From: Pseudocercospora fijiensis CIRAD86
Taxonomy: Eukaryota; Ascomycota; Dothideomycetes; Mycosphaerellales; Mycosphaerellaceae
NCBI RefSeq assembly: GCF_000340215.1
Contig: NW_006921532.1
Coordinates: 9,577,172 to 9,641,171, forward strand
Direction: 5' to 3'
Length of the DNA stretch: 64,000 nt
Every line of letters begins with the position of its first letter. Positions within the stretch are counted from its first letter, which is position 1. The translations under genes were made by a program, and so were the position numbers. Below are positions 34,510 to 45,180 of the stretch, piece by piece. Under the pieces are notes generated by a model. It was not told the DNA's origin, did not search any database, and saw only the letters and a program-made list of their open reading frames with translations.

Positions 34510-36929
34510 ATGCATCAGCACCCGAGACCATCGCCTCGCAGCGCTTCTGCTGCGAGCAATCCCTCCACCAATCCAGAGCGAACCAATAACTCGAGAGATC
34601 GACCGCCCCAACGAACGCGATCAAGTGTCGACCTCGCATCCTACACCGAGAAGACTGCGGTGGACGACACCGCAGACAGCACGCGTACTGAAGCTCCGTC
34701 TGGAAGCTTGGACAGAGAGACAACCAAACTGAACCAAATAATACAGGTAGGAGTCGGACAAGGCGCCGGGATATCCAGAAAGGTCATCGTGCTGATCTTG
34801 GTACACAGCATTTTCATTCGAAAGCAGCATTGACCATTTGCTCCTCACGAGCGAACCTGCCTCAGGTGGTCAACAAGCACAAGGAGATCAAGCAGAACAG
34901 ATGGGTAAGTAAAGGTCTCCCTGGTGTATGGGGACAGCATTCATGAAAAACGTTCATTCCCGTGGAGCGATGAACATATCAATTGTCGTTTCATCCTGGC
35001 CTTGTACCGAATTGCAATAATGCTGCTGCACACAATGTCGCACAGAAGAACAATGCAAGCTTACCTGGACTTGGATGATCTTCCACCGAGCATAGCCTTC
35101 TGTCTTGTCTTTCCGTGCCACTTGTGCGCACGTGTAGCTTCCTCTGCTAACTCGAATGTTAGTTCAATGTAGTCCTCGATGACACAGACGTCCTTGTCGA
35201 TGATCTGCAACCTTGGAGAAGAACCGATTTGTCAGAAAAGCGACCACCGCCACTTGTGATTGAGGTGTATGTCGACACATCCCATCTGACGCAGAGTCAG
35301 ACATTGATCATTGTGGATGAGTTTGGGAAACGTTGGGACGTAGCACATGCCCTTGGGTCCTCGGCCGATTCCAGTCCACGTACGAACAGAAATGGCGGAA
35401 GGCTTTGCGAAGTTATCCTGGAACGATGGACAGTGGAGCTCGGCGACTTGGCAAACCATACCACATCAGAACTGAATGATGCGCTCCCGAACGTGTATAA
35501 AAAAGGTGTCGTGCTTTTCAGGTCTCTGTATAGCTTCGCACGTCTGCTGCCAGCATGGAAGTTTTATCGCAAGCTTACCAGGCAGCCGGGCAGCCACCAA
35601 GCCTTGAGACTGAGGTTCAGAATTAAGCAGGGCCATGACCTGTCGTATGCTCAGCCGGACTCTTTGTACTCGCCACTGTGTCGGGCTGAGCACGACTCTG
35701 ATGCCACTGTCGAACGCTATCGAGTCCCTCCGCTACTCTGCCGGTCAGGACCACTCGCCGTCTCTGTCGAATACCGCACGAACTGCGAATTCAATGTTGC
35801 TGACTCCGAAGCACTGCTGAGTTCTCGCTTCCTGGGCCTGGACGAAGGAATCCCGACGATGCCAGCAGGTCGGTCATTGCCCGGTGCTCGCAGCGAACAG
35901 GCGCGTGTGCAGCTCAGTGGCTTGGCTGTCGGAGCCACTGAACAGAGAGCTCGCGTGGGCGCATACGGAAGTCTCGGCACTTTCCATGCGTCCGGAAAAC
36001 GCGCATCGCCGGTGACTGAGCTGAAGCAACGGGTCATGGACGATGACAGGAATGACACGGATCGCACAAGAGCAATCCGAGATGTGGAGGCTGGAAGGTC
36101 GACGCCGTCTAGTTTGGTGAAGAACCCGCCATTCAAAGCCGGCTCGCTGGCATCCTCTCCCAGACCGTCGCCATCACCGAGCACGTCTCTGGGCCGAGCA
36201 GAGTCCCTATCGTCCAGACTCGGGACATCCTCTGGCAGGCGCGTATCATTGAACACGCTACCACAGCAGGCTCTCCGCGCGCCTTCAATCCCGAGCGAGA
36301 CGGCCATCGCTTCCTCCGGCTCTTCATCACCGAAACCAGCGCCGGTGCACCGGTACAGCAGCAGCTTCGCTAACCGTAACAGACGCTTTACTACACAAGG
36401 AAGCAAGGCTGGCGAAAGCAATGTCAGCTCCGGCCGCGCCAGCCACTCGTCCAAGGACCGCTCTGGCCAGCTTAACGAAGGTACACCGGGCAGCTCTGGG
36501 AGTGCTCAAACCGACGAAATGGACATTGCCTCCTTCATTTCGCAGGTGGAAAGTGCTAAGGACCTTCCGAGCTTCCACTCGCGGCCTGTGTCGCGTGACA
36601 ATACCATCAACTTGGCGAAATATAGTGGCAAGATCAGCGGACAGGCACAGCTGGATGACGCTATGAGTTCCTCCTCTCTCCTACAAACATCTGGAACACC
36701 ACCGAGTCGACGTCTGTCGAACGTTCCCGGCCTATCCACATCCTCCTCGCCGTCTCGCGCGCTTGCGCATGCACCCTATGTTCGCTCACGTCTCTCGACA
36801 CACAGCATTGCCGAGGAGGTGACAGGCGCCTCCGGAGCTTCTGGCGGCTCAGACAGTCCACAGATTCACGAAGAGGACGAGGATGAAGAGGACGAAGAGC
36901 CATTCATCTTCCCTCAAGACAACATCTAA
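34510..36929 (+). CDS. ATG13: Autophagy protein Atg13
   Basis: Regulatory subunit of the Atg1 kinase complex; TORC1 phosphorylates it and its dephosphorylation starts autophagy. 699 residues from exons 34510-34746, 34809-34904 and 35163-36929, with introns of 62 and 258 nt. Start MHQHPRPSPRSASAASNP matches the usual fungal Atg13 N-terminus. The HORMA domain then runs KLNQIIQHFHSKAALTICSS..., QNRWFNVVLDDTDVLVDDL, KRPPPLVIEVYVDT, and further ERWTVELGD and FRSLYSFARLLPAWKFYR. The C-terminal half is disordered and Ser/Pro-rich, expected to carry Atg1/Atg17-binding and phosphorylation sites, and it ends in an acidic DEDEEDEEPF tail. Confidence 0.95.
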
Positions 36930-37825
36930 TAAGCATTCGATGTTCTTCAGTCCAGCCCGGTGGGTGTGTTTTGATAAGTGTCCCGTTTAGCAAGGCGTTT
37001 GACTCGACTATTATTGGCATGGTATGCTTGGGCAGCATAACCAGAAGGCGTTGCAGGACTGAAACGAGTGCATCACAGTGGAGATAGATGCATGCAGCAT
37101 CAGGTAAGGGATAGAGGACATGTCATGTTATGCTGCGATTTGCATGGAGGACCTTCAGGTTGTAAGTACTAAGCGGCAATTGTATAAGCCGTGGTGGTTA
37201 GATGCCAAATCAGAATGGACAATTGCATCGGCGAGCTGCAGCTGCTTGTTGCCATGGCCTCTTCTTTCTGCAGTACGTCGGACTTTGCTGCGATCGGGCA
37301 CATGGTAGCCATCTTGCGATTCTCGGAAGAAGATGTTGTATTGCTTGTGAAAGTGCCCGAGCTCATACAATGGCTGTGTTCGTCGCACATGGCCATGGGA
37401 TTGGACGTGAGTGAAGGGCCAAAGCATCCCGAGGCCCCTCTTATTGGATCGGTGACGGTGACGGCATGCTACAAAGGCCGCGCATCCACAACGAGGACAC
37501 GAACATCCAAGCAACGGCTTCAGGGACTCATTGCTTGCACGTAGTCCAGTCACACTCGATCACCTTGTCTGCATCGAACACACAATCCACAAAGCCGATA
37601 TCGACTCACGAACGCCACACGAAGACGCGACGACTGACACATCGCATCCTAGCCATAATCACTCCTCCGCACGAGCGACTACGCAACGAACGAAGCACCG
37701 ATCACCGCACGAAGACTCTTCCCGCGCTTCGTATCGCACCTTAAACAAGCCGTGACTCGTCGCAGTCACAGCGGGTGCAGTACAAAGTCTCCGGGAACTC
37801 CTCCCCGGCGCCCATCCTGCGGCCT
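36930..37825. other. Intergenic
   Basis: ATG13 3' region and promoter of the ankyrin-BTB gene. Frames on both strands are short and without motifs. No gene supported. Confidence 0.4.
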
Positions 37826-40800
37826 ATGAGCAGCCATCTGTGGAAATTCTTCTATGAAGATGACTTCGCGTCATTCGAGAGGTTCTTGGAGGGCGCGGCT
37901 CACAATGCCAGACCTCAGGTGCCAAGAGCGGCGCAACAGCATGGAATCGGGCCTCTCATAGGCAGTCCGGAGCATGGTCTCTCTCCGAGCCTTGCGACAA
38001 GAAATCGTAGAGTTCCGACACCCAAATCGCCAGCTGGCGGCGCCGTGGCTCTGAGCAAGGCTGATATAAACCACCGGGATGCGCTTGGACGGACACTGCT
38101 GCATCATGCGGCATCTTCTGCATCGGAAAGTGCTCTCGCCTTCGCAACGGCTCTCATAGACCACCCTTACATTGACCTCTACTCGCAAGATCTTGAAAAT
38201 GGGTGGACTGCTTTGCACCGCGCCTTCTACTTTGGAAACATTACAATAGCTAGGCTGATTTTGGAGCGCGATGCGGGATCTGCATTTGGCAGGACTGGTC
38301 ATCAGGTCAATCAGCTTGTCAAGGTCAAGGACAGAGAAGGACTTGGTCCGCTAGACCTGTATGCAGCCACCATCCGGGATAGGACCTTGCGGCCTGTGTC
38401 GAGGCCTAGGCCCGGATCGGATGCCAGTGACGATGATCACGCCATAGGCGACAGTGGAGATGGCGATGCTTCCGATGAGCCATCCAAAATATCCTTCGAG
38501 GAAGTCAATGGCAGTGATTTGTTCTCCTTTGGCTCCGGCAAAAACTCAAATCTTGGCCTGGGAGATCAGGACGATCGCCAGTTTCCCGAACGTATCAATC
38601 TGCGGCGCCCAGAGCATCTCCTGCGCCGATTCTTTGAGGACCATCTGCGCGAGCACGAGCTCAAATGGTCGTCGCATAATCCAGCATACATACCTAGGGC
38701 AGCAAACACGCCTGGCATGTGGATCGAAGATATCCCATGGGTAGTCCGCTCGAGGCCTATTGTGATACAGGATGTCTTTATGTCCAAGCTGCATACTGCG
38801 GTGCTGACCACCGATGGTGTCTCGAACATGTACATATGTGGCCATGGCCAAGGTGGTCGTCTTGGCACAGGCGACGAGCGCACTCGATTCCACTTTGTCT
38901 GTGTAGAGGGCGGCGGTCTTGCTGGCAAGCGTGTTGCTACTGTGGCCTTGGGCCAAAACCACACATTGGCGCTTACTGACGATGGAGACTGCTACTCATG
39001 GGGTCAGAATGGCTTTGGCCAGCTTGGCTACAGCCTTCCGAAATTACCGAGCGAAGACGAGGCCATCAGTGTTCTTCCGCGACAGATCTTCGGGCCTCTG
39101 AAAAGAGAGACAGTGACTGGAGTTGCAGCTTCAAGAATCCATTCAGTGGCGCATACTTCGACCTCGCTTTTCACATTCGGCAAGAATGAGGGACAATTGG
39201 GAATTGTGGATTCTGATGCTCGCTCTCTCGAGATGCAGACCACGCCTCGGAAGGTGGCTGCATCATTATTCGCAGCGCCAATAGCAGCCGCTTGTGCCAT
39301 CGATCGGGCTACCATATGTCTATTAGACAATAACGATGTCTGGGTTTTCGCAAATTATGGCTATGCCAAGATAGCCTTTCCTCTGGATGGGTTCTCAAAC
39401 TATTTCCTCAAGCAGAGCTTCCTGGTCACCAATTATGATTCTGCGCCAAACAGGATTACGAAAATCACGGCTGAAGGGGACAACATTTGTGCTGTGTCAA
39501 GCCGTGGCGAGGTCTTTACGTTATCAATAGGTCAACGCGTGGACAACCAGGCGAGCGGATCCACAAGCAATCCTGGGAAGATTCGCAGTGCCATTGGCCA
39601 GCCACAACGGATCTGGTCTCCAAAAAAGAACAACATGGCCGCTCGCGACGTGGCACTTGACACCGATGGCAGCATCATCCTCTCCACAGCCGAGGGAAGC
39701 GTCTGGAAACGAAGCAAGCGCGCCAGTCCGAAGGATACCACCGCTTTAGGCACTGCGTATAAGCCTAAGGACTACAAATTCTCACGCGTCCCTGGACTTA
39801 CCCGCATTCTTGCAGTACGTGCCTCGGGACACGGCGCCTATTCTGCTATCCGCCATGACTGTGATGTCCTCAAAACGCAAGTCATCGTTGAGGATGCGAC
39901 TCTGTGGAATGACATGTTCTCTCTGCTATCATTACGAGGCCTAGCCAGGGATGACAGCGATAGCGACGACATGCGACCCCGATTCTGGCAAAGCAATAAG
40001 AAGCCCAGTGAGTTGTCTTCAATGAAGAAAGCCATTATTGGAAGTGTGGATATCGATGTTCAACTGGCTGCGTTACTGGAAACACAAAAGGATGTGATTG
40101 ACGATACCAAATGTGACGCATTCCTTGCGACTACCTCGTCAGAGCTCAAGATTCCCGTCCACCGATTTCTCCTGACGGCCAGAAGCCGCATTCTCAGACG
40201 TGGATTCCGAGATCTCTGCGAAACAACCACTTTTACCGTGGAAGACTTACTGAGATCGGAACTCGACATCCATGGCAAGCTCGTGGTCACGTTTCAGGGC
40301 GTGGACATCCTGACAGTTGTTGACCTTGCCTTGTATCTCTACACAGATTCACTTGTGGATTTCTGGAACTTCGTCAGAAGTGCACCGAGAATGGCATACT
40401 CCTATCGCCAAGTGCGCGCGGAGTTGATGAGGATTGCGTCCAAGCTTGAGCTGTCACTACTGGAACCTGCTGTGAGACAGATGGTTGAGCCGCGACCTGG
40501 TCTCGATAAGGATCTTGAGGTAGCCTTCCTGGATCCCGCATTCTTTCACGATGGCGATATACTTGTCCAGCTTGAGGATGACGAAATCAGAGTACATAGC
40601 GCTCTAGTCTGCGCTCGTTGTCCATTCTTCCATGGTCTTTTCATGGGACGCGCGGGTGGCAGATGGCTTGCTGGGCGCTCAAATGCTGAGCACGTCAACG
40701 TGGACCTCAAACATGTGAGCTCCAGCACGTTCAAGTTGGTCCTGCGTCACATCTACTGCGATACTGGCGCTGAACTCTTCGACGACGTCGTCAGCCCATC

Positions 40801-42535
40801 TGTTGATGACTTCCTGGATACCGTAACCGATGTGATGAGTTGTGCGAACGAGCTCATGCTGGACAGATTATCGCAAATTTCGCAACAGGTCATCGGACAT
40901 TACGTCCATGCTCGAAATGTGTGCGGCCTTCTCAATGCCATAGCTCCGTGCTCCGTGCATGAGTTCAAAGACGCAGCCTTGGACTACATTTGTCTCAATC
41001 TTGAAGCTATGTTGCAAGGCCATCATCTGAATGAGCTGGATCCGGACCTGCTAGAGGAGCTTGACGAAGTCATTCGAGCGAATCAACTGGCATCCATGCC
41101 CTTCGCTAAAAGTGGCAGAGCGGAGCTGCTGCTTCACGAACGAAACCCAGAGCTCGCTGCAGCAATGGATGCCAGCCGGCGCAGAAAGATTGACACAGTC
41201 ACGCTCCGCTCAAAGTTCCAGGACATGGCCATTTTTGCGCCAGGTTCTTTCGGCGAAGAGATCTCAACATCGCCGACGCAGTCGAAGAACCGTCGACGTT
41301 CCTCGCAGGTTGTCAGGCATGAAGTTGAGCATGAACAGCCATCGCTCAAGGCGAAGCCATCGTCGAAAGACATGATGTTTGAGATGGATGAGGAGTTTGC
41401 ATCATCCGCAAGGTCACCGCAAACTTCGCCTTCGATCAGAGCCAGGAATGGTGTCCAAGCGCTAGGTACCAGCTTGCAAGATGAAGAGTCATGGTTCGAC
41501 AACAGGGGTAAAGCACTCCCTTCGCCCAAACTCGCCCCGCAGGTAGCAGTATCGGGATCAGTCACTCCCAGAACACCCAAGTCCCCAGAGATCGCGGGTA
41601 AGGCACATGTCGTTGATCCTTCGAAGCCGTGGAGCTTGACGCCGCTGTCGTCCAAGTCAGCCATGAAAGATATCATGGCACAAGCGGCCACGACTCGAAC
41701 CTCTTCGTTGACTTCTGGCCTAGCCAATGCTTCGAAACAGCTCACCCAAGACGTACCTAAACCGTTCAACTTACCTGCGCCAAAGATGAGTCAGAAAGAT
41801 CGCAAGAGGATGATGCATTCTCAACAGCAAGGCCAAGTTGAGTCGCTGACATTATCTGGCGGCACTGGGTCGTCACCAAAGCCTTTCTCGTGGCAAACAG
41901 TCTCGGCACAGAAGCGACCTGGATTGAAGGACGTTCTTCAAAGCGAGGCATCTGCAGCGGACTCAAAACGCGCCGCCTCACGCTCACCAAGCGCACCTCA
42001 GTTGACCATGCGACAAACGGTGGCAAACCCCAAACCTTCAAAGTCAACGATGAGTACAAGTACCACGCCAGGAGGAGATGGCCTGGGTGCGAAGCCAATT
42101 TCGCCGTCGGCTGGATCGCTGCCTGGGAAAGGCAAGCAGCAGGCCAACAGCGCTGCTCAGTCTCCTTCTCAGCCCGTCCCACGTTCAGTCCGACATCAAC
42201 CAATTGAGGAGGCTGATTGGGGCCTCAGCATGTCGGAGATCGTGGCTCAGCAGCAACTCGAGAAAGACATTATCAAGGAAGCCGTCGCGCCCCGAGATCT
42301 TCAAGACATTCAAGCTGAGCAAGAGTTCCAAGAGTGGTGGAACAAAGAGAGCGCTAGGGTGCAAGAGGCCGAACAACGCGCGGCAGCTGCAGCTGCGAGA
42401 GCCTCTAAGAAGAATAGAGGTCGAGGTGGTCATTCTCGTGGCAAAGGCAAGAAAGCTGGCCCGGCTGATGGAAACGTGAAACCGGCTGACTCTAAAGCAC
42501 AAGCTGAAGCTGCGCAGCCTGCGCGACAGCAGTAA
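37826..42535 (+). CDS. Ankyrin-RCC1-BTB protein (IBtk-like)
   Basis: Large single-exon multidomain protein, 1569 residues, similar in layout to animal inhibitor of Bruton kinase and likely a Cullin-3 substrate adaptor. Domains: ankyrin repeats near the N-terminus (DINHRDALGRTLLHHAAS and NGWTALHRAFYFGNI); RCC1 repeats (NMYICGHGQGGRLGTGDE, CYSWGQNGFGQLGYS, FTFGKNEGQLGI); a first BTB (CDAFLATTSSELKIPVHRFL); a second BTB (GDILVQLEDDEIRVHSALV...PFFHGLFMG); and a long disordered Ser/Pro-rich tail ending in an Ala/Arg/Gly/Lys-rich segment (KKNRGRGGHSRGKGKKAG). I use ATG 37826 (MSSHLWKFFYEDDF), because the frame before it opens only with GTG. The Cullin role is inference from the family. Confidence 0.9.
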   Translation: MSSHLWKFFYEDDFASFERFLEGAAHNARPQVPRAAQQHGIGPLIGSPEHGLSPSLATRNRRVPTPKSPAGGAVALSKADINHRDALGRTLLHHAASSASESALAFATALIDHPYIDLYSQDLENGWTALHRAFYFGNITIARLILERDAGSAFGRTGHQVNQLVKVKDREGLGPLDLYAATIRDRTLRPVSRPRPGSDASDDDHAIGDSGDGDASDEPSKISFEEVNGSDLFSFGSGKNSNLGLGDQDDRQFPERINLRRPEHLLRRFFEDHLREHELKWSSHNPAYIPRAANTPGMWIEDIPWVVRSRPIVIQDVFMSKLHTAVLTTDGVSNMYICGHGQGGRLGTGDERTRFHFVCVEGGGLAGKRVATVALGQNHTLALTDDGDCYSWGQNGFGQLGYSLPKLPSEDEAISVLPRQIFGPLKRETVTGVAASRIHSVAHTSTSLFTFGKNEGQLGIVDSDARSLEMQTTPRKVAASLFAAPIAAACAIDRATICLLDNNDVWVFANYGYAKIAFPLDGFSNYFLKQSFLVTNYDSAPNRITKITAEGDNICAVSSRGEVFTLSIGQRVDNQASGSTSNPGKIRSAIGQPQRIWSPKKNNMAARDVALDTDGSIILSTAEGSVWKRSKRASPKDTTALGTAYKPKDYKFSRVPGLTRILAVRASGHGAYSAIRHDCDVLKTQVIVEDATLWNDMFSLLSLRGLARDDSDSDDMRPRFWQSNKKPSELSSMKKAIIGSVDIDVQLAALLETQKDVIDDTKCDAFLATTSSELKIPVHRFLLTARSRILRRGFRDLCETTTFTVEDLLRSELDIHGKLVVTFQGVDILTVVDLALYLYTDSLVDFWNFVRSAPRMAYSYRQVRAELMRIASKLELSLLEPAVRQMVEPRPGLDKDLEVAFLDPAFFHDGDILVQLEDDEIRVHSALVCARCPFFHGLFMGRAGGRWLAGRSNAEHVNVDLKHVSSSTFKLVLRHIYCDTGAELFDDVVSPSVDDFLDTVTDVMSCANELMLDRLSQISQQVIGHYVHARNVCGLLNAIAPCSVHEFKDAALDYICLNLEAMLQGHHLNELDPDLLEELDEVIRANQLASMPFAKSGRAELLLHERNPELAAAMDASRRRKIDTVTLRSKFQDMAIFAPGSFGEEISTSPTQSKNRRRSSQVVRHEVEHEQPSLKAKPSSKDMMFEMDEEFASSARSPQTSPSIRARNGVQALGTSLQDEESWFDNRGKALPSPKLAPQVAVSGSVTPRTPKSPEIAGKAHVVDPSKPWSLTPLSSKSAMKDIMAQAATTRTSSLTSGLANASKQLTQDVPKPFNLPAPKMSQKDRKRMMHSQQQGQVESLTLSGGTGSSPKPFSWQTVSAQKRPGLKDVLQSEASAADSKRAASRSPSAPQLTMRQTVANPKPSKSTMSTSTTPGGDGLGAKPISPSAGSLPGKGKQQANSAAQSPSQPVPRSVRHQPIEEADWGLSMSEIVAQQQLEKDIIKEAVAPRDLQDIQAEQEFQEWWNKESARVQEAEQRAAAAAARASKKNRGRGGHSRGKGKKAGPADGNVKPADSKAQAEAAQPARQQ

Positions 42536-43570
42536 TAATAAGTAATGACGTCCTGCTCCAGATGGCAAGCTGCCGTCTTCGTGATACTGCACAATCAATG
42601 TAGAAATGATAGATACACCAGACGTATATGATGGCTCACGCCATGTCACATCGAAGCCGCCTCATGCGTCGCAGCGGAACTCCACTCATTCTGAACCACT
42701 CACTCATTCTGAACCACTCATTCTGAACAACTCATTCCGAACAACTCATTCGGAACATATTGAGGCCTTCGGAAAATAGCTACGGCCTTGGGTCAGGCCG
42801 CTGCAGGTGTCGCCAAGCACGGAAGTCACTGTGCTGTCATCCAAATGTCCGGACCGAAGACCAGGATGCCCTGTCACGAGTCTTTCGCTTGAACATACAC
42901 TGACGGTCTTGCTTGCGCAGAACGGCACTGCAGAGACAATTGCCCGCAGTTGCAGATTCTGAAACTCATTCCTCGGTACTCGTGTTCTACGGACAGTCAT
43001 CGTCGACTATGTCAACAACCGACCAAACCTGAGTATAAGCGACTAGCAAATCGCAGTACCACCAAACTGCCCGCCGTTGTCCATAAAGTTCGCATCTTGG
43101 ATGCACGGCTCTGCCACTGCTGGGAAAGAATATGTGTATGGAGGCCATGCCATGCCATGCCATATCAAGTTGCGATACGCGTGTGTCAGAATTGGTATGA
43201 AGCCTGCCTGCATGATCTGTTGGAGCCGAGCGACATTCTCTGCCAAGGCTCTGAAACAGACACGGCTCATACCTCCAGAGAAGCAGATCGAAGTGGTTCT
43301 TCAACAACGCGACTCCTTCAGCGGACAAACCGACTTGCGCGTCACCGGACACATATCTTGAAGTCCGAAGACCATGGGTTGGAGATCCGAAGACGCTGTA
43401 GTCACATAAGAACCCGTCCAGCATGAGTTCGAGGAAGGATATATTGGATTCTTCATTCTTTCTGCTCGACGTCTCACTCACCGCCGAAACAAACAGTCGC
43501 AGGCCAAAGTGAGATCTTCTGCTTCTCACACATCGTCTGATTGTCCGCGGCAGTCCCCCCCATAGCCACG
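42536..43570. other. Intergenic with a minisatellite
   Basis: About 1 kb without a supported gene. Contains five imperfect 14-bp repeats at 42683-42756 and a short CATGC-type repeat near 43146-43161. Confidence 0.5.
42683..42756. repeat. 14-bp minisatellite, five units
   Basis: Units ACTCATTCTGAACC, with later units drifting to ATTCCGAACA and ATTCGGAACA. Unit two is preceded by an extra ACTC. Confidence 0.75.
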
Positions 43571-44730
43571 ATGCTCAACTCTCGACTCTTGCTTGGAGCA
43601 GCAAGTCTTCTCGTGCACGTTGCTGCCCAGTCGCGAGTTGAAGACATCGACATTCCACAGCAATGCCGCTCAACGTGTCAGCCATTACTTGATCAATCAA
43701 GAGTACGTGACCTACCTCTTTTGACCACTCAATCGATAAACTAACTGTTTGATGAAGAACTGCGATGATCAATACAGCCAAGCCGACAACAATGACTCTG
43801 TAGACCAGAACTACGTCAATTGCATTTGCAGCGCACAGAATGCCGCCAACTACATCCCACAATGCAACAGCTGCATCCTACAAGACCCCAACTATCTCAA
43901 CAGCAACAATAACCATGCATTCAACAATCATGGTTACAATGGTAAGCATCGTCACATCCCGTCTAGCATCATGTGAAGCGCCTTCTGATCCTCTCCCTCC
44001 AGAAGTCCTGCAATGGACGCAAACCTGTAACTTCCAGAACGGCGGCATCGTTGGCGGCAACTTCTACCCAACGCCAACGTACAACGGCTACGTCAATCCA
44101 ACGGGCGTCTACGGCGATGGAGGAAATGGCTACGAATTGGTCTACACCACCATATTCGACCAAAACGGCGACCCCCAAGTACTACGGGTCCCAAAATCAA
44201 CATCCTCTTACAAACATCGCTAACCCTGATTTTTTTCCCAGGTCGTTCAAACCCCCGTGCCCACCGGCGGAGCATACTACTACCCCGGCGACTACGGCTA
44301 CATGACCTCCTATGACCAGTACGGCAACCCCCAGGTCATCCAAACCGGAGGCGGAGGAGAAGGGAATTACTATCCCGGCAACGTCATCGGAGGAAACTAC
44401 GGAAACCCCATCTCCGTCTCCTACACCACAACCACCGAAACCGATCAATTCGGCAACAGACAGACATTCGTACGCATTTCCAACCATCCCTTCCAGACCC
44501 TTTCGCTGACTTTTTTTTTTTCCTTTCAGGTCACTCCAGTGAGTACGTACTATGCGAGTTTGACGACGAGTTGGAGTACGACGCGGTCGACGGATGCGTT
44601 TGGACATACGCAGACGTATAGTGTTCCTTATGTGAGTTTTACGGGGGGTGCGGCGCAGGCGGTTGCGACTGCTCGGGCGGCTGTTGTTGGGGCTGGGGCG
44701 GGGCTTTTGATGGCTGCTTTGGCTTTGTAG
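43571..44730 (+). CDS. GPI-anchored cysteine-bearing cell-surface protein
   Basis: Predicted secreted wall or membrane protein of 306 residues; function unknown. Five exons: 43571-43702, 43758-43941, 44003-44178, 44242-44469, 44530-44730 (introns 55-63 nt). Signal peptide MLNSRLLLGAASLLVHVAAQ. The N-terminal third has eight or nine cysteines in a pattern such as CRSTCQPLL, NCDD, CICSAQN and CNSCIL, reminiscent of but not clearly a CFEM domain. The middle is Gly/Tyr/Asn-rich with the repeated motif (F/Y)DQ(N/Y)G(D/N)PQV. Then TTTxTDxFG(N/H)xQT repeats in Thr/Ser-rich sequence follow. The C-terminus ends with a small-residue hydrophobic tail AAVVGAGAGLLMAALAL, as for GPI attachment. Confidence 0.82.
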
Positions 44731-45180
44731 GTGAGAGGGAGGAAGGTGATGACTAGGATGTTGATGTGATGGTCGTGGTTGGTTTCTTATTAGCATGGTG
44801 GTGGTGGTGGTGGCGCGAGGTAGTAGGACTTAAGTGCTTGTTGATTGTAATGGATGATGCGTCACTAATAGCAGTAGACAGGCAGGCTGGCAAGAAACAC
44901 AGATGAAAATGGGGAAAGTCAAAGTGGCATACGAAACAAAAAATGGCGAACCACAATCAACATGCTACAATTTTCTCTTACGAGAATATCAAGAGATCGC
45001 CTCCGGCACGTACGCCGTTTGGTATCCAATATATATCTACAATGCAGTCGCGCCGCCATGAGATCAACATGATCGCTTGCCGTCTGGTTACGTTGTGCCC
45101 GTGATCATCAATCAATGCAATAATGTTCGTCCACCGCAAGAAGTGAAATTCCGCACCGCCCTCTCTCGCCCGCTAATTCG
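44731..45180. other. Intergenic between convergent genes
   Basis: Shared 3' region of the GPI-protein and SEC3 genes. Holds a (GGT)n run near 44800-44813. No gene seen. Confidence 0.45.

Noticed and set aside
42683..42756. Regular short repeats considered as a CRISPR array
   Set aside because: Units are contiguous without unique spacers, and the genome is eukaryotic; it is a minisatellite.
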